Positions 8,978 through 18,837 of a stretch of DNA of 64,000 nt are shown one piece after another. Made by a program: the position numbers and the translations under genes. The DNA lies in the NCBI RefSeq assembly GCF_014642875.1, contig NZ_BMJC01000002.1, positions 1,116,001 through 1,180,000 on the forward strand, written 5' to 3'. This DNA comes from Puia dinghuensis. Its GTDB lineage: Bacteria; Bacteroidota; Bacteroidia; Chitinophagales; Chitinophagaceae. Position 1 is the first letter of the stretch, and every line of letters starts with the position of its first letter. The notes beneath the pieces were generated by a model that did no database searches, was not told the origin of the DNA, and saw only the letters and a program-made list of their open reading frames with translations.

Positions 8978-11900
8978 ATGTTAAAAAGCTTTATCACCCA
9001 CCCGGTTCGCAGTACTGTTATCTCCGTGATCATTGTTCTGCTTGGCGTGCTGGGGCTGGCGAAACTACCCGTCTCCCAATATCCGAACATCTCCCCGCCA
9101 ACGGTGCAGGTCTCGGCATCTTATAGCGGCGCCAATGCGGATGTCGTGCTCAAGAGCGTGATCACTCCGCTGGAAGCACAGATCAACGGAGTGGAGGGTA
9201 TGACCTATATGACCTCTTCGGCCAACAACACAGGGTCGGCCAATATCAGCGTCTATTTCAGCGTCGGCACCAACCCGGACATCGCCGCCGTCGACGTACA
9301 GAACCGGGTGTCGGCGGCCATGAGCATCTTGCCACAATCCGTCACGCAAAACGGCGTGAATGTACGCAAATCGCAAAGCAGCAATGTGCTGATCCTTTCC
9401 CTCTACAGCGACAAACCGGGTTACGACCAGACCTTTTTGCAAAACTATGCGGCTATCAATATCCTGCCTCAACTGCAACGGGTGAACGGCGTAGGCACCG
9501 CCGTGGTGACGGGCTCGGCCATGACCTATTCGATGCGTATCTGGCTGAAACCCGACGTAATGGCCGTCTATAAGATCACTCCTTCGGATGTGACCGCCTC
9601 GCTTGCGGAGCAGAACGTGCAGGCGGCTCCGGGGCAGTTCGGGCAGAACGATAACCAGAGCTTCCAATATGTCATCCGGTATAGCGGGCAGCTGACTTCT
9701 ACTGATCAATTTGGCAACATTATTATCAAGTCGCTGGGCAGGGGGCAATACCTGCAGCTGAAGGATATCGCGCGGATCGAATTGGGCGCCCAGAGCTACA
9801 CCGGCAGCAACGCGACGGATGGGAAACCATCCGTCGGCATTTCTATCAGCCAGACACCCGGCTCGAATGCCAAACAGGTGATCGATGATTGCCAGAAGGT
9901 GATCGACCAGGTGATCCCTACCCTGCCCGCAGGGGTGAAGATCATCTACCTTGTCAACATCAACGATTTTCTCAACGAGTCCATCAGCAAGGTCTTGCAT
10001 ACGCTGTTCGAGTGTTTTACGCTGGTGTTCCTGGTTATCTTCATCTTTTTACAGGATGTCCGCTCTACCATCATCCATGGGGTATCCGTACCGGTGGCCA
10101 TCATAGGGACCTTCTTCTTCCTTTATTTATTCAACTTCAGCATCAACCTGCTGACCCTGTTCGCTCTTGTACTAGCCATCGGCATCGTCGTGGACGACGC
10201 GGTGGTAGTCGTAGAGGCTGTGCATGCGAAGTTGGAAAGCGGCTACAAATCCCCGACAAAGGCAGCCATCGACGCGATGAGCGAGATCTCGGGGGCGATC
10301 GTTTCCATTACGCTGGTGATGGCTTCTGTATTCGTGCCGGTGTCTTTTGTCACGGGGTCTTCCGGGGTCTTCTACCGGCAGTTCGGGATCACGCTGGCTA
10401 TCGCCATCGGCATCTCGTCTATAAATGCGCTGACGCTGTGCCCGGCGCTGGCGGCTATGTTCCTGCGGCCACCGGACCATGGTAAGGAAGCGGAGAAGCG
10501 AACAGTGATGCAACGATTTGGCGTATGGTTCAACCGGGGCTATAACAACATGACCGAAAGCTACGGCCGGAGTGTGAACTTTCTTTCGAGGAACAGGTGG
10601 CTGGTGGTCGTCATCATTGCGGGATTCGGTATTCTCTTCTATATGCTGATGAAGGCCACGCCTTCCAGCTTTGTCCCCGAAGAGGATATGGGCACCATCT
10701 TCGTCAACGTGAGCCTGCCGCCTGCCAGCAGTATGGAGCGCGTACAGGTGGTCGCGGACGAGTTGGACAGCATTTGCAGAAGCGTACCGGAGGTTGCCAA
10801 TACCATGCGTACGCTGGGTTCGAACTACATCGGCGGCAGCGGCAGCGCCTATGGGATGGTCACGGTGCGGCTAAAGCCCTGGGGGGACAGGCCGGGGGTG
10901 ACCAACAAGACTGTGATCCAGACCCTGACCAGGAAAACGGCACATATCCGCGGCGCCGACATCGTGTTCATGTCACAGCCGACGATAACAGGTTTTGGCA
11001 CCAGCGGCGGCTTTACCATCCAGTTGCAGGACAAGGGTGGCCATACCACACAGGAGTTCTACCAGGTGGCACAGGGCTTTCTCGCGGAGCTCAACCGGCG
11101 GCCGGAGATACAGTACGCCAAGACTTCCTTTAACCCCAACTTCCCGCAATACCAGATGGATATCAATGTCCCCAAATGTAAGGATGCGGGAATAACGGTA
11201 ACCAGTATCCTCAATGCGATGCAGGTGTTCTATGGCAGCGCCTATGCTTCCAATTTTACGGAATTCGGCCAGCAATACCAGGTTCTCATCCAGGCGGACA
11301 CGAACTATCGCGCCGCGCCGGCAGGGCTAAACAAGATCTATGTACGGGGCAGCGACAGCATGATGATCCCCATCACGGAGTTTATTACGCTGAAACGCAT
11401 TTTCGGACCGGAATCGATGTCGCGTTTCAACATGTTCAATTCGATGAGCGTCAGTGGCTCGCCGAACATCGGGTACAGCACGGGGCAGGCCCTGCTGGCC
11501 ATCCAGCAGACCGCCGCCGACATGCTGCCTGCGGGTTATGGCTTCGAGTATTCGGGCATCAGCCGGGAAGAGCAGTCCGCGGGCTCCCAGACGATCTATA
11601 TCTTTCTGCTCTGTCTGTCGTTTGTATACCTGTTGCTCTGTGCGCAATATGAAAGCTATCTGCTGCCATTTGCCGTGCTGTTATCCCTGCCGGTGGGCTT
11701 GTCGGGCATTTTTGTGTTCGCCAAGCTGTTCGGGGAGGACAATAACATCTACATGCAGATATCGATGATCATGCTTATTGGTTTGTTGTCGAAGAATGCT
11801 ATTCTCATCGTGGAGTTTGCGGTGGAGCGAAGGGCGAAGGGCATGGGGTTGCTGGAAGCGGCCATCGAGGGTGGAAAGGCGCGACTGCGGCCCATCCTGA

Positions 11901-12115
11901 TGACCTCCTTTGCCTTCATCTTCGGGCTGCTGCCGCTGATCTTCTCCAGCGGCGTCGGCGCTAATGGCAACCGCAGCATCGGGACGGGGGCCATCGGCGG
12001 GATGCTGTTCGGCACCTGTCTGGGAGTATTTGTGATCCCTACCCTGTTCATCATCTTCCAGAGCCTGCAGGAAAAAGTAAGGAAAAATAAAAAATATGAC
12101 GATGAAGCTGCGTAA
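8978..12115 (+). CDS. HAE1/AcrB-type RND efflux transporter
   Basis: This 1045-residue proton-driven inner-membrane pump has the typical length for the AcrB family. The first membrane helix is near residues 10-30, with two large periplasmic porter/docking regions and twelve membrane segments in total. The TM4 proton-relay pair is intact (D406-D407 in GIVVDDAVVVVEA). The late GLLSKNAILIVEFA segment matches TM10. By family it exports hydrophobic or amphipathic drugs, and the exact substrate is not readable. It follows the adaptor by 20 bases and overlaps the channel gene by 20 bases, giving a complete tripartite system. Confidence 0.96.
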   Translation: MLKSFITHPVRSTVISVIIVLLGVLGLAKLPVSQYPNISPPTVQVSASYSGANADVVLKSVITPLEAQINGVEGMTYMTSSANNTGSANISVYFSVGTNPDIAAVDVQNRVSAAMSILPQSVTQNGVNVRKSQSSNVLILSLYSDKPGYDQTFLQNYAAINILPQLQRVNGVGTAVVTGSAMTYSMRIWLKPDVMAVYKITPSDVTASLAEQNVQAAPGQFGQNDNQSFQYVIRYSGQLTSTDQFGNIIIKSLGRGQYLQLKDIARIELGAQSYTGSNATDGKPSVGISISQTPGSNAKQVIDDCQKVIDQVIPTLPAGVKIIYLVNINDFLNESISKVLHTLFECFTLVFLVIFIFLQDVRSTIIHGVSVPVAIIGTFFFLYLFNFSINLLTLFALVLAIGIVVDDAVVVVEAVHAKLESGYKSPTKAAIDAMSEISGAIVSITLVMASVFVPVSFVTGSSGVFYRQFGITLAIAIGISSINALTLCPALAAMFLRPPDHGKEAEKRTVMQRFGVWFNRGYNNMTESYGRSVNFLSRNRWLVVVIIAGFGILFYMLMKATPSSFVPEEDMGTIFVNVSLPPASSMERVQVVADELDSICRSVPEVANTMRTLGSNYIGGSGSAYGMVTVRLKPWGDRPGVTNKTVIQTLTRKTAHIRGADIVFMSQPTITGFGTSGGFTIQLQDKGGHTTQEFYQVAQGFLAELNRRPEIQYAKTSFNPNFPQYQMDINVPKCKDAGITVTSILNAMQVFYGSAYASNFTEFGQQYQVLIQADTNYRAAPAGLNKIYVRGSDSMMIPITEFITLKRIFGPESMSRFNMFNSMSVSGSPNIGYSTGQALLAIQQTAADMLPAGYGFEYSGISREEQSAGSQTIYIFLLCLSFVYLLLCAQYESYLLPFAVLLSLPVGLSGIFVFAKLFGEDNNIYMQISMIMLIGLLSKNAILIVEFAVERRAKGMGLLEAAIEGGKARLRPILMTSFAFIFGLLPLIFSSGVGANGNRSIGTGAIGGMLFGTCLGVFVIPTLFIIFQSLQEKVRKNKKYDDEAA

Positions 12116-13475
12116 AGTGATCGTTTTGTTGCTGCCGGCGGCTCTCGTTGTGGCCGGCTGTAAGATAACTACGCCCTACCGGCGGGCAGCTGGTCTTGCC
12201 GGCAATGGCCTCTACCGGGATACCACTATCACCGACACGACGACCATCGGCGCCATCCCCTGGCGACAGTTCTTTACCGACACGGTGTTGCAACACCTCA
12301 TCGAGGAAGGGTTGAACAACAACCTCGATCTCGGCATTGCCGTGACGCGGATACACGAGGCCGAAGCCAATTTCCGACAGAGCTTCCTGGCTTTCTTCCC
12401 CAGTCTCAATGCCAATGCCCAGGCTTCCCTCCAGAAGAATCCGGGCCTGGCGTCCACGCATAACTACGAGGCCTTTTTAAATTCAAGCTGGCAGGTGGAC
12501 ATCTGGGGCAAACTACGCAGTACGCGGCGGGCCCAGCTGGCGGCCCTGCTGCAAAGTGATGCCTTTCGCCGTGACGTGCAAACGCAACTGGTATCGAGCA
12601 TCGCCATCGACTACTATGCGCTGATGGCTTTTGATCAGCAGTTGCAGATCACCCTGGCCACCGTAGAGAACCGGAAGGAGGACGTGATCACGACGCAGGA
12701 TCTGAAGAATGCCGACGTGCTCACCGGCGCGGCCGTTATGCAGAGCCAGGCCGGGCTTTATTCCGTCGAGGTGACCATCCCCGACATCCGGCAGAACATC
12801 CGGCAGATGGAGAACACTATCTGTCTTTTACTGGGCCGCAACCCCGGGCCGATAGCGCGCGACAGCCTGTATAACGAACCTGTAGACACCACACTTCGTA
12901 TGGGCCTACCCGTGCAACTCCTTGCCAACCGGCCCGATGTTCAGGAAGCCGAATGGCAATTACGCTATTATTCCGAACTTACCAATGTGGCCCGCACCTA
13001 TTTCTATCCGGCCCTGACCATCACCGGGGAAGGCGGCCTTTCTTCGGGTAACCTCAACCATTTCTTCGATGCTTCGGCCTTCTTTGGCAACCTGGTCGGT
13101 GGGCTTACACAGCCTATCTTCCAAAATGGGATCAACCGTCAACGGCTGGAAGTGGTGCGTAACCAGGAGCATGAGTTCTTACTCAGTTTTGAGAAGACGC
13201 TGCTGACGGCGGGGCAGGAGGTGTCCAACGCCTTGTTCAGTTATCAAACGGCAACCGAAAAAGTGGCGACGCGGACGCAGCAGATCTACTACCTGACAAA
13301 GGCGGTGGACTATACCAAAGAGTTGATGCGAGCCGACGCCAAAGCCAATTATACCGATGTACTCACCTCCGAGCAAAACCTGCTCACCGCACAGCTGCAG
13401 AGTGTGGAAGACCGGCTGCAACAACTGCAGGCGGTGGTTAACCTGTATGCCGACCTGGGCGGCGGGTGGAGATGA
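12096..13475 (+). CDS. NodT/OprM-type outer-membrane efflux channel lipoprotein
   Basis: This 459-residue protein starts inside the RND gene (20-base overlap). A second in-frame ATG lies two codons on. Its lipoprotein signal peptide ends at VVAGC (Cys22), and two repeated outer-membrane-efflux domains follow, rich in long amphipathic helices, with the hallmark stretch LLANRPDVQEAEWQL in the middle. It forms the trimeric exit duct for the adaptor and pump encoded just upstream. A hairpin with a T-rich tail follows at 13497-13530. Confidence 0.95.
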   Translation: MTMKLRKVIVLLLPAALVVAGCKITTPYRRAAGLAGNGLYRDTTITDTTTIGAIPWRQFFTDTVLQHLIEEGLNNNLDLGIAVTRIHEAEANFRQSFLAFFPSLNANAQASLQKNPGLASTHNYEAFLNSSWQVDIWGKLRSTRRAQLAALLQSDAFRRDVQTQLVSSIAIDYYALMAFDQQLQITLATVENRKEDVITTQDLKNADVLTGAAVMQSQAGLYSVEVTIPDIRQNIRQMENTICLLLGRNPGPIARDSLYNEPVDTTLRMGLPVQLLANRPDVQEAEWQLRYYSELTNVARTYFYPALTITGEGGLSSGNLNHFFDASAFFGNLVGGLTQPIFQNGINRQRLEVVRNQEHEFLLSFEKTLLTAGQEVSNALFSYQTATEKVATRTQQIYYLTKAVDYTKELMRADAKANYTDVLTSEQNLLTAQLQSVEDRLQQLQAVVNLYADLGGGWR

Positions 13476-13496
13476 TAACAGTTAAATAACAGCAGG

Positions 13497-13530
13497 AGTA
13501 TTGCTTTTCTGCAAACAATACTTTCTCTTT
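13497..13530 (+). terminator. Possible intrinsic terminator after the efflux operon
   Basis: AGTATTG (13497-13503) and CAATACT (13516-13522) are perfect complements with a 12-base loop, followed by the T-rich run TTCTCTTT. The stem is short and AT-rich, so this is a weak terminator at best. Confidence 0.45.
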
Positions 13531-13612
13531 GTCGGACATTGTCTTATCCCTCCCCCCCTGATCACTCCTTCCTTACCCTGCACGACACTCACTACTGCTA
13601 ACTACCTTATAT

Positions 13613-16600
13613 ATGAAAAAAAACCTTCTCCTGCTGGTTGAGGCATTGCTTTGCCTGAACCAACTCCTTCACGCGCAAACCGTGATCGGCAACCAGAATG
13701 TCGATCGATTCCCAAAAAATCAATACAGCGACTCTACCTACGGCCTCACCTGGCTGCCCACCTCCTATGCCTCCAATCCCAACAAGCGCTATCCGCTGAT
13801 CGTTTTTCTGCATGGCGCCGGGGAAGCCGGCACCGGCATCTCGGGGCTGAGCACCCTGCTCAACCAGGGTATCCCCAAAAAGATAGCGGCCGGCTTTCAG
13901 CCCGTGGCCGTCAACCCGAAGGATGGTCAGACCTATGAATTTATCGTGGTGTCGCCGCAGGCCCCATCCTGGTCTTACAATTACGACCAGTTGAAATATA
14001 TCCTGCCCAACGTGCTGGGTAAATACCGGGTCGACACCAACCGCATCTACCTTACGGGCATTTCCGCAGGGGGCGATGGGGTCTACACTTGTGTGGGTAG
14101 TGGTGACACCAACTTTGTAAAGAAGATCGCCGCGGCTGCTACCTTTAGCAGCGCGGGCGTTGATGGGGTCAACGGGCTAATGGACTTCGAGGTGATAGCG
14201 AACTTCAAAAATGCCACTAAACAATATGGGGCGCAGTTTTGGACCATCATCGGCGACTTTGATAGTTTTCTTGGCATCAACCTGCAATATCACGACAGTC
14301 TCAATGTGCTGAGCCCCACTGTACCGGACAAGTTGACGATCATCGACAGTTTTGGACACGGAACCACACCCTGGAGGCCGACGACAGCAACCTGGGATTC
14401 CCTTTATGATACCACTTACCGGCCCATGGTGAACTCCTATACGAGTATGGCCAATTGCGACAACAACTGCCCGGCTGCCATCGTAGGGCCGCCTTATGGC
14501 CATCCCGGAAGCCCGGTGGAAGGCAGCGGTGCTACGCAGGACAGTCTAAACCTGTATGAATGGTTCCTGCTTTTTTCGCGGGGCGCATCCACTTCGGGCA
14601 CGGGCGGTGGCGGCACTTCTTATGCTCCGCCAACGGTGAGTGCAGGGGCAAACCAGACGATCGCGTTGCCCCTCGACTCCGTCTCCCTCACCTCATCGAA
14701 CACGGTAACCGGGGCGACGCTGACCTCTACCATCTGGACGAAGTTCAAGACTTCCGGGCAGTCGATTAGCCGCCTGGGTGTGCTTGGCAGTTCGACCAGC
14801 GCGGGCGGCGGAGCCGACAATTTCGATAGCAGCTATGTGGGAAGGCTGCGGGCTTTTTATATTCCCTACGGCATCATCGACTCTGTCATCGACCTGGCGG
14901 TGTTTGGTTACAATCCTTACCAGGCCATGCCCACGGGCTATGTGCCGCCGGCGGATGTGACCACGAAACTGGCGCCTTCCGACGTCCCGGACACGGCGCA
15001 CAATATCACGGCGCTGCTGCGGCGTCATCCGACCCATGTGCTGATCAATTTCCCGACCAACGGCTATGATGTACTGACGATGCCCGAGATCATGTTCCCC
15101 TTGCAATATCTCGCCGACACGCTAAACTCGTTGGGCATCACCTGGTATATCACTACTACGCAGCCGCGATCGGACGAGGCATTCAGTACTCCTGCCAGGC
15201 AGCAATTCCTCCAGGTGGTGAGGGACAGTATCCTCAATCGGTTTGGCTCGCATGCTATAGATTTCTATGACAATATGGTGCAGCCCGGAACGACGTACAA
15301 GATACCTGCCTACGATGCCGGCGACAGCATCCATTTCAACGACCTGGGACATCTCCAATTATTCAGACAGGTGGTGGGCGCGAATATGTTCCAGAACGTG
15401 GCGACATCGCCCGCCATTATTGCCACCCCGGCAGCCCAGAATACGAAGGTGACCCATCTTGGCGCAGGCGTGAAAGCCTTCCAAGTAACGGTGCTGGACA
15501 GCCACAAACAAAAGAACAGCGCGGTCGTAACGGTGACGGTGGATTCTGCCGGGCCGCCCCCTCCGCCAGCGCCCTGCGGATCGCGTCATCGCTGGGAAAT
15601 CACGCCCAACGGCGACACGGCCTTCTGGGCCCATGCCGGCGGCAACCCTGATATTTCGCAATTCCAGCCAGGGGATACGCTGGCCTTCAAAGCCACAAAC
15701 GCCTTTGGTAATTATTGGACCTATATCACGCTGGATGGATTCCAGGGAAATGCGGCCTGTCCGCTGGTGATGATCAACGAGGGTGGCCAGACCTGGGTGC
15801 GCGGGAATACGATCACGATCAGTAATTCGAGTTATGTAAAGCTGACGGGGAGTGGGGTCGCCGGTCAGAAATATGGGTGGTTGATCACGGGTGCTGATCC
15901 GAGCCTGCGGCCGCAGGGTCCTTTTGCCTTGTCGGTGACCGGCCGATCGAAGCATGTCGAGATAGATAGCATCAGCATCCACAATACCGGGCTGGGTATA
16001 CAGATACAGACCGACCCGGATTGCGCCGATAGCCTCGACTATCCCAACTGGGTGCTGGACAGTATGTTCATCCATGACAACCGCATCGTAGGGGTGTGGA
16101 ATGAGGGGATGTATATCGGTAATACCTCGCCCGACAATGCTCCGTATGATCACCGGCCGGTGACCTGTAATAACGTTACGGTCTATCCTATCCCGATGAA
16201 GAACGGGTATACGAAGATCTGGAACAACTATGTGGACAGTACAGGCAGGGGCGGCATCCAGCTCTCCGATGCAGACAGCGGGATCAGCGAGATCGCCTTC
16301 AATACGGTTAAGCATAGTGGGATGAATGGGGACGATGCACAGGGCACCGGGATCAGTGTCGGGTTGTACTCGCATGCCTATATCCATGACAATACCATTT
16401 CCAACACCTATACCTGGGCCATTGCCTCCATCGGGGCCTGCGGGACGAATATCCCGCTACGGATTGAAAATAACCATACGGACAGCTCGGGTTATCTGGC
16501 GAGCTATCATCTGGACACCACGTCCCGTGCCTTTATCAACCCGGCAACGGAGCCGACCTATCCGAACCCGCTGACCTATCCCTATGCCATCTGGGTGGAT

Positions 16601-18340
16601 ACGCGGCAGCGGGTCTATACGACGGATAACCCGGCGGGTACGGCCGTGCATGGAAAGGATAGTACCCAGTTCTGGATCAAGAATAATGTGATCGGGCGAT
16701 TCAAGTGTTATACATCGACGACGGATAATCAGTCGGCCATCCAGATAGAGGACCATTTCTCCGGCCTGCAATCCACCGGCAATATCATCTGTGGCAATAC
16801 CAGCAGTGTAGGCCAGAGTATCCTGGTCTATACGGGCAATGCCGGCCATCCCGTGTCCTATTCCACCAATTGCGGGACCCCGCCGGCAGCGAAAGCGGGT
16901 CCGAACCAGACGATCACGCTTCCGGTGGACAGTGTGGTGCTGGACGGCCGTGGCAGTACGGGGACGATCAGTTCGTGGTTATGGACGGAGGTGAGCGGAC
17001 CCAATACGCCGGTGCTTGCCACGCCCACGAATGACACTACCAAGGTGACGGGTTTGATCCAGGGCGTATATGTATTCCAGTTGTCGTTGAACGGCGGGGC
17101 CGATTCGGCAAGGGTGACCGTGAACGTACAGGCGGCGGGCACGACCGTCGGCCGGATGTTGGTGGATAGCTTTCCCAATGATCAATCCGGCGACCTGGAT
17201 TATGGTCTCACCTGGCTGCCGCCTACGTATGCGGGCAATCCCGGCAAGACCTATCCGCTGATCGTCTCGTTGCACACCTACCAACAATCCGGCAGCGGCC
17301 GCGGGGCGGTGACCAAACTTATCACGGCCGGGTTACCGTATAAGATCGCCGGCGGCTGGAATCCCTATGCCGTCGCGCCGGGGACGGGGACTCCCTATGA
17401 ATTTATCGTCGTCGCGCCGCAGGATCCCAACTTTACCCCCAATTATAATTCACTGAAATATATCCTGCCCAATATCCTTTCGCGGTATCGCGTGGATACG
17501 ACGCGCATCTATTTCACCGGCCATGCGGCCGGCGGGGATGGCGTGTTCACCTGCCTGGGCAGCGGCGACAGCAGCTTTATCAAGAAGATAGCGGCGGCCG
17601 CCACTTCCAGTTCTTTCGGGGCGGATGGGGTGAACGGGCTCACCGATGTGCAGGTAGAGGGGCAGCTACGGTACGCGAGCAAGAGTTATGGTGTACGCGT
17701 CTTGACGGTGGCCGGAGATGGCGATGGGCTGCTCGGGGTGCAGATCCGATATCATGACAGTGTCAATCTCCTGAGCCCGACCCCGGCGGATAAGCTGACG
17801 TTGATAGGCGGGGTCGATTCGACCTGGAATCTTGTCTATGATACGACCTACCGGCCGCTGATGAACTATTATGGCCATACGGCCAATTGTGATAACGGCT
17901 GCCCTGCGATCACGTCTTCGGCGGGCAGCAGCAGCCCGGTGCGGGGCAGCGGGAAGACCCAGGACAGTCTGAATGTGTTCGAGTGGTTCCTGTTGTCACA
18001 GAAGGTGGGCAGCGGGCCGTTCAACAGCGGAGTGGTGACACAGGCGGTGAGTGGGGTCGGTGTACGGTTGGACGCCGCGGCCGGAGAATTTGTGAAAGTA
18101 TATCCCAACCCGGTAGTATCCGGCAGGGTGACGGTCACGGCGCGGACCGGGGATATGGGCAAGGTGATCGTTTCGGTGCTGGATGCGAGCGGAAGGGTTC
18201 TGCAGGAAAATGTGTTTACGAAGAATGCGAGTCTGTTCGAGCAGCAGGTGGTGTTGCCCCCGGTGACGCAAGGAGTCTATCTGCTGAAGGTGCAGGTGGC
18301 GGGGAAGGCTCCGGTGTTGTTCAAGGTATTGAAAAATTGA
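13613..18340 (+). CDS. Giant secreted multi-hydrolase: two esterase domains, SGNH hydrolase, beta-helix, T9SS sorting domain
   Basis: This 1575-residue protein has a signal peptide (cleavage after LHA, about residue 21). Domains in order: an alpha/beta-hydrolase of the feruloyl-esterase/PHB-depolymerase type (about 25-315, oxyanion segment HGAGEAG, nucleophile Ser151 in GISAGG, likely His in GHGTTPW); an SGNH-type hydrolase (about 380-590, block I GSSTSAGG, block V DSIHFNDLGH) inside a PKD-like context; a right-handed beta-helix region (about 660-1075); a PKD-like domain; a second esterase copy (about 1180-1460); and a T9SS type A C-terminal sorting domain starting VYPNPV. It is probably a surface or secreted polysaccharide-ester enzyme. 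In the second esterase copy the nucleophile is Ala1305 (GHAAGG), and the HGAG and GHG segments are also lost. Confidence 0.88.
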   Translation: MKKNLLLLVEALLCLNQLLHAQTVIGNQNVDRFPKNQYSDSTYGLTWLPTSYASNPNKRYPLIVFLHGAGEAGTGISGLSTLLNQGIPKKIAAGFQPVAVNPKDGQTYEFIVVSPQAPSWSYNYDQLKYILPNVLGKYRVDTNRIYLTGISAGGDGVYTCVGSGDTNFVKKIAAAATFSSAGVDGVNGLMDFEVIANFKNATKQYGAQFWTIIGDFDSFLGINLQYHDSLNVLSPTVPDKLTIIDSFGHGTTPWRPTTATWDSLYDTTYRPMVNSYTSMANCDNNCPAAIVGPPYGHPGSPVEGSGATQDSLNLYEWFLLFSRGASTSGTGGGGTSYAPPTVSAGANQTIALPLDSVSLTSSNTVTGATLTSTIWTKFKTSGQSISRLGVLGSSTSAGGGADNFDSSYVGRLRAFYIPYGIIDSVIDLAVFGYNPYQAMPTGYVPPADVTTKLAPSDVPDTAHNITALLRRHPTHVLINFPTNGYDVLTMPEIMFPLQYLADTLNSLGITWYITTTQPRSDEAFSTPARQQFLQVVRDSILNRFGSHAIDFYDNMVQPGTTYKIPAYDAGDSIHFNDLGHLQLFRQVVGANMFQNVATSPAIIATPAAQNTKVTHLGAGVKAFQVTVLDSHKQKNSAVVTVTVDSAGPPPPPAPCGSRHRWEITPNGDTAFWAHAGGNPDISQFQPGDTLAFKATNAFGNYWTYITLDGFQGNAACPLVMINEGGQTWVRGNTITISNSSYVKLTGSGVAGQKYGWLITGADPSLRPQGPFALSVTGRSKHVEIDSISIHNTGLGIQIQTDPDCADSLDYPNWVLDSMFIHDNRIVGVWNEGMYIGNTSPDNAPYDHRPVTCNNVTVYPIPMKNGYTKIWNNYVDSTGRGGIQLSDADSGISEIAFNTVKHSGMNGDDAQGTGISVGLYSHAYIHDNTISNTYTWAIASIGACGTNIPLRIENNHTDSSGYLASYHLDTTSRAFINPATEPTYPNPLTYPYAIWVDTRQRVYTTDNPAGTAVHGKDSTQFWIKNNVIGRFKCYTSTTDNQSAIQIEDHFSGLQSTGNIICGNTSSVGQSILVYTGNAGHPVSYSTNCGTPPAAKAGPNQTITLPVDSVVLDGRGSTGTISSWLWTEVSGPNTPVLATPTNDTTKVTGLIQGVYVFQLSLNGGADSARVTVNVQAAGTTVGRMLVDSFPNDQSGDLDYGLTWLPPTYAGNPGKTYPLIVSLHTYQQSGSGRGAVTKLITAGLPYKIAGGWNPYAVAPGTGTPYEFIVVAPQDPNFTPNYNSLKYILPNILSRYRVDTTRIYFTGHAAGGDGVFTCLGSGDSSFIKKIAAAATSSSFGADGVNGLTDVQVEGQLRYASKSYGVRVLTVAGDGDGLLGVQIRYHDSVNLLSPTPADKLTLIGGVDSTWNLVYDTTYRPLMNYYGHTANCDNGCPAITSSAGSSSPVRGSGKTQDSLNVFEWFLLSQKVGSGPFNSGVVTQAVSGVGVRLDAAAGEFVKVYPNPVVSGRVTVTARTGDMGKVIVSVLDASGRVLQENVFTKNASLFEQQVVLPPVTQGVYLLKVQVAGKAPVLFKVLKN

Positions 18341-18373
18341 TTTAATCAACCGTTTGTTAGTTTGTATAGTGGG

Positions 18374-18402
18374 CGCCCCCTGACGGGGGCGTTCTTTTTT
18401 TT
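18374..18402 (+). terminator. Strong intrinsic terminator
   Basis: CGCCCCC (18374-18380) and GGGGGCG (18385-18391) form a perfect 7-bp GC stem with loop TGAC, followed by TTC and eight T. It lies 33 bases after the multi-hydrolase stop codon. Confidence 0.9.
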
Positions 18403-18471
18403 GTTTATTTTGTCCTATCGGGGAAAGCTCGGTTGTCTACAATGCATTAATAACATTAAAAATCATTGTTT

Positions 18472-18831
18472 ATGAAAGAGTTCGCATTAATCTTCCGCGT
18501 AAAGGAAAATCCTACTACCCAGGTTTCGCCTGCCGAAATGCAGCAACGGATGACCAGTTGGATGAATTGGATGGGTGGCATTGCCGCCAGGGACAAGCTG
18601 GTGAGCAATGGAAGCCGGCTCGGGGTACAAGGCTCCAAATGGGTAGGCCCGGACAAGGTGGTATCGGATGGTCCTTACACCGAAGTGAAGGAGTTTATCA
18701 ACGGCTATATTATTGTCAAGGCAGAGTCGGTCGATGAAGCGACAGAGATGGCCAAGGAATGTCCGATCATCTTGGGCGGCGGTGGAAAGGTCGAAGTCCG
18801 CCCCCTGGTTACCCCGGATAATAACCAATAA
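18472..18831 (+). CDS. YCII/DGPF-domain protein
   Basis: This 119-residue cytosolic protein starts at ATG 18472. A TTG two codons earlier is possible but unneeded. It has the YCII-related fold and the DGPY variant of the DGPF signature (SDGPYTEVKEF), followed by the GYIIVKAESVDEA strand-helix unit. Its biochemical role is unknown. Genes of this family typically sit beside ECF42 sigma factors, and here one starts 6 bases downstream, so the pair forms an operon and the protein is a likely partner or regulon member. Confidence 0.85.
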   Translation: MKEFALIFRVKENPTTQVSPAEMQQRMTSWMNWMGGIAARDKLVSNGSRLGVQGSKWVGPDKVVSDGPYTEVKEFINGYIIVKAESVDEATEMAKECPIILGGGGKVEVRPLVTPDNNQ

Positions 18832-18837
18832 AAGTTG

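Noticed and set aside
9065-10000. Long minus-strand frame inside the RND transporter gene
   Set aside because: It is a GC-rich antisense shadow of a very strong gene, with no domain or start context.
15359-16387. 342-residue minus-strand frame inside the multi-hydrolase gene
   Set aside because: Antisense shadow of repeated beta-helix coding. The composition (His, Arg and Pro heavy) is typical of reverse frames.
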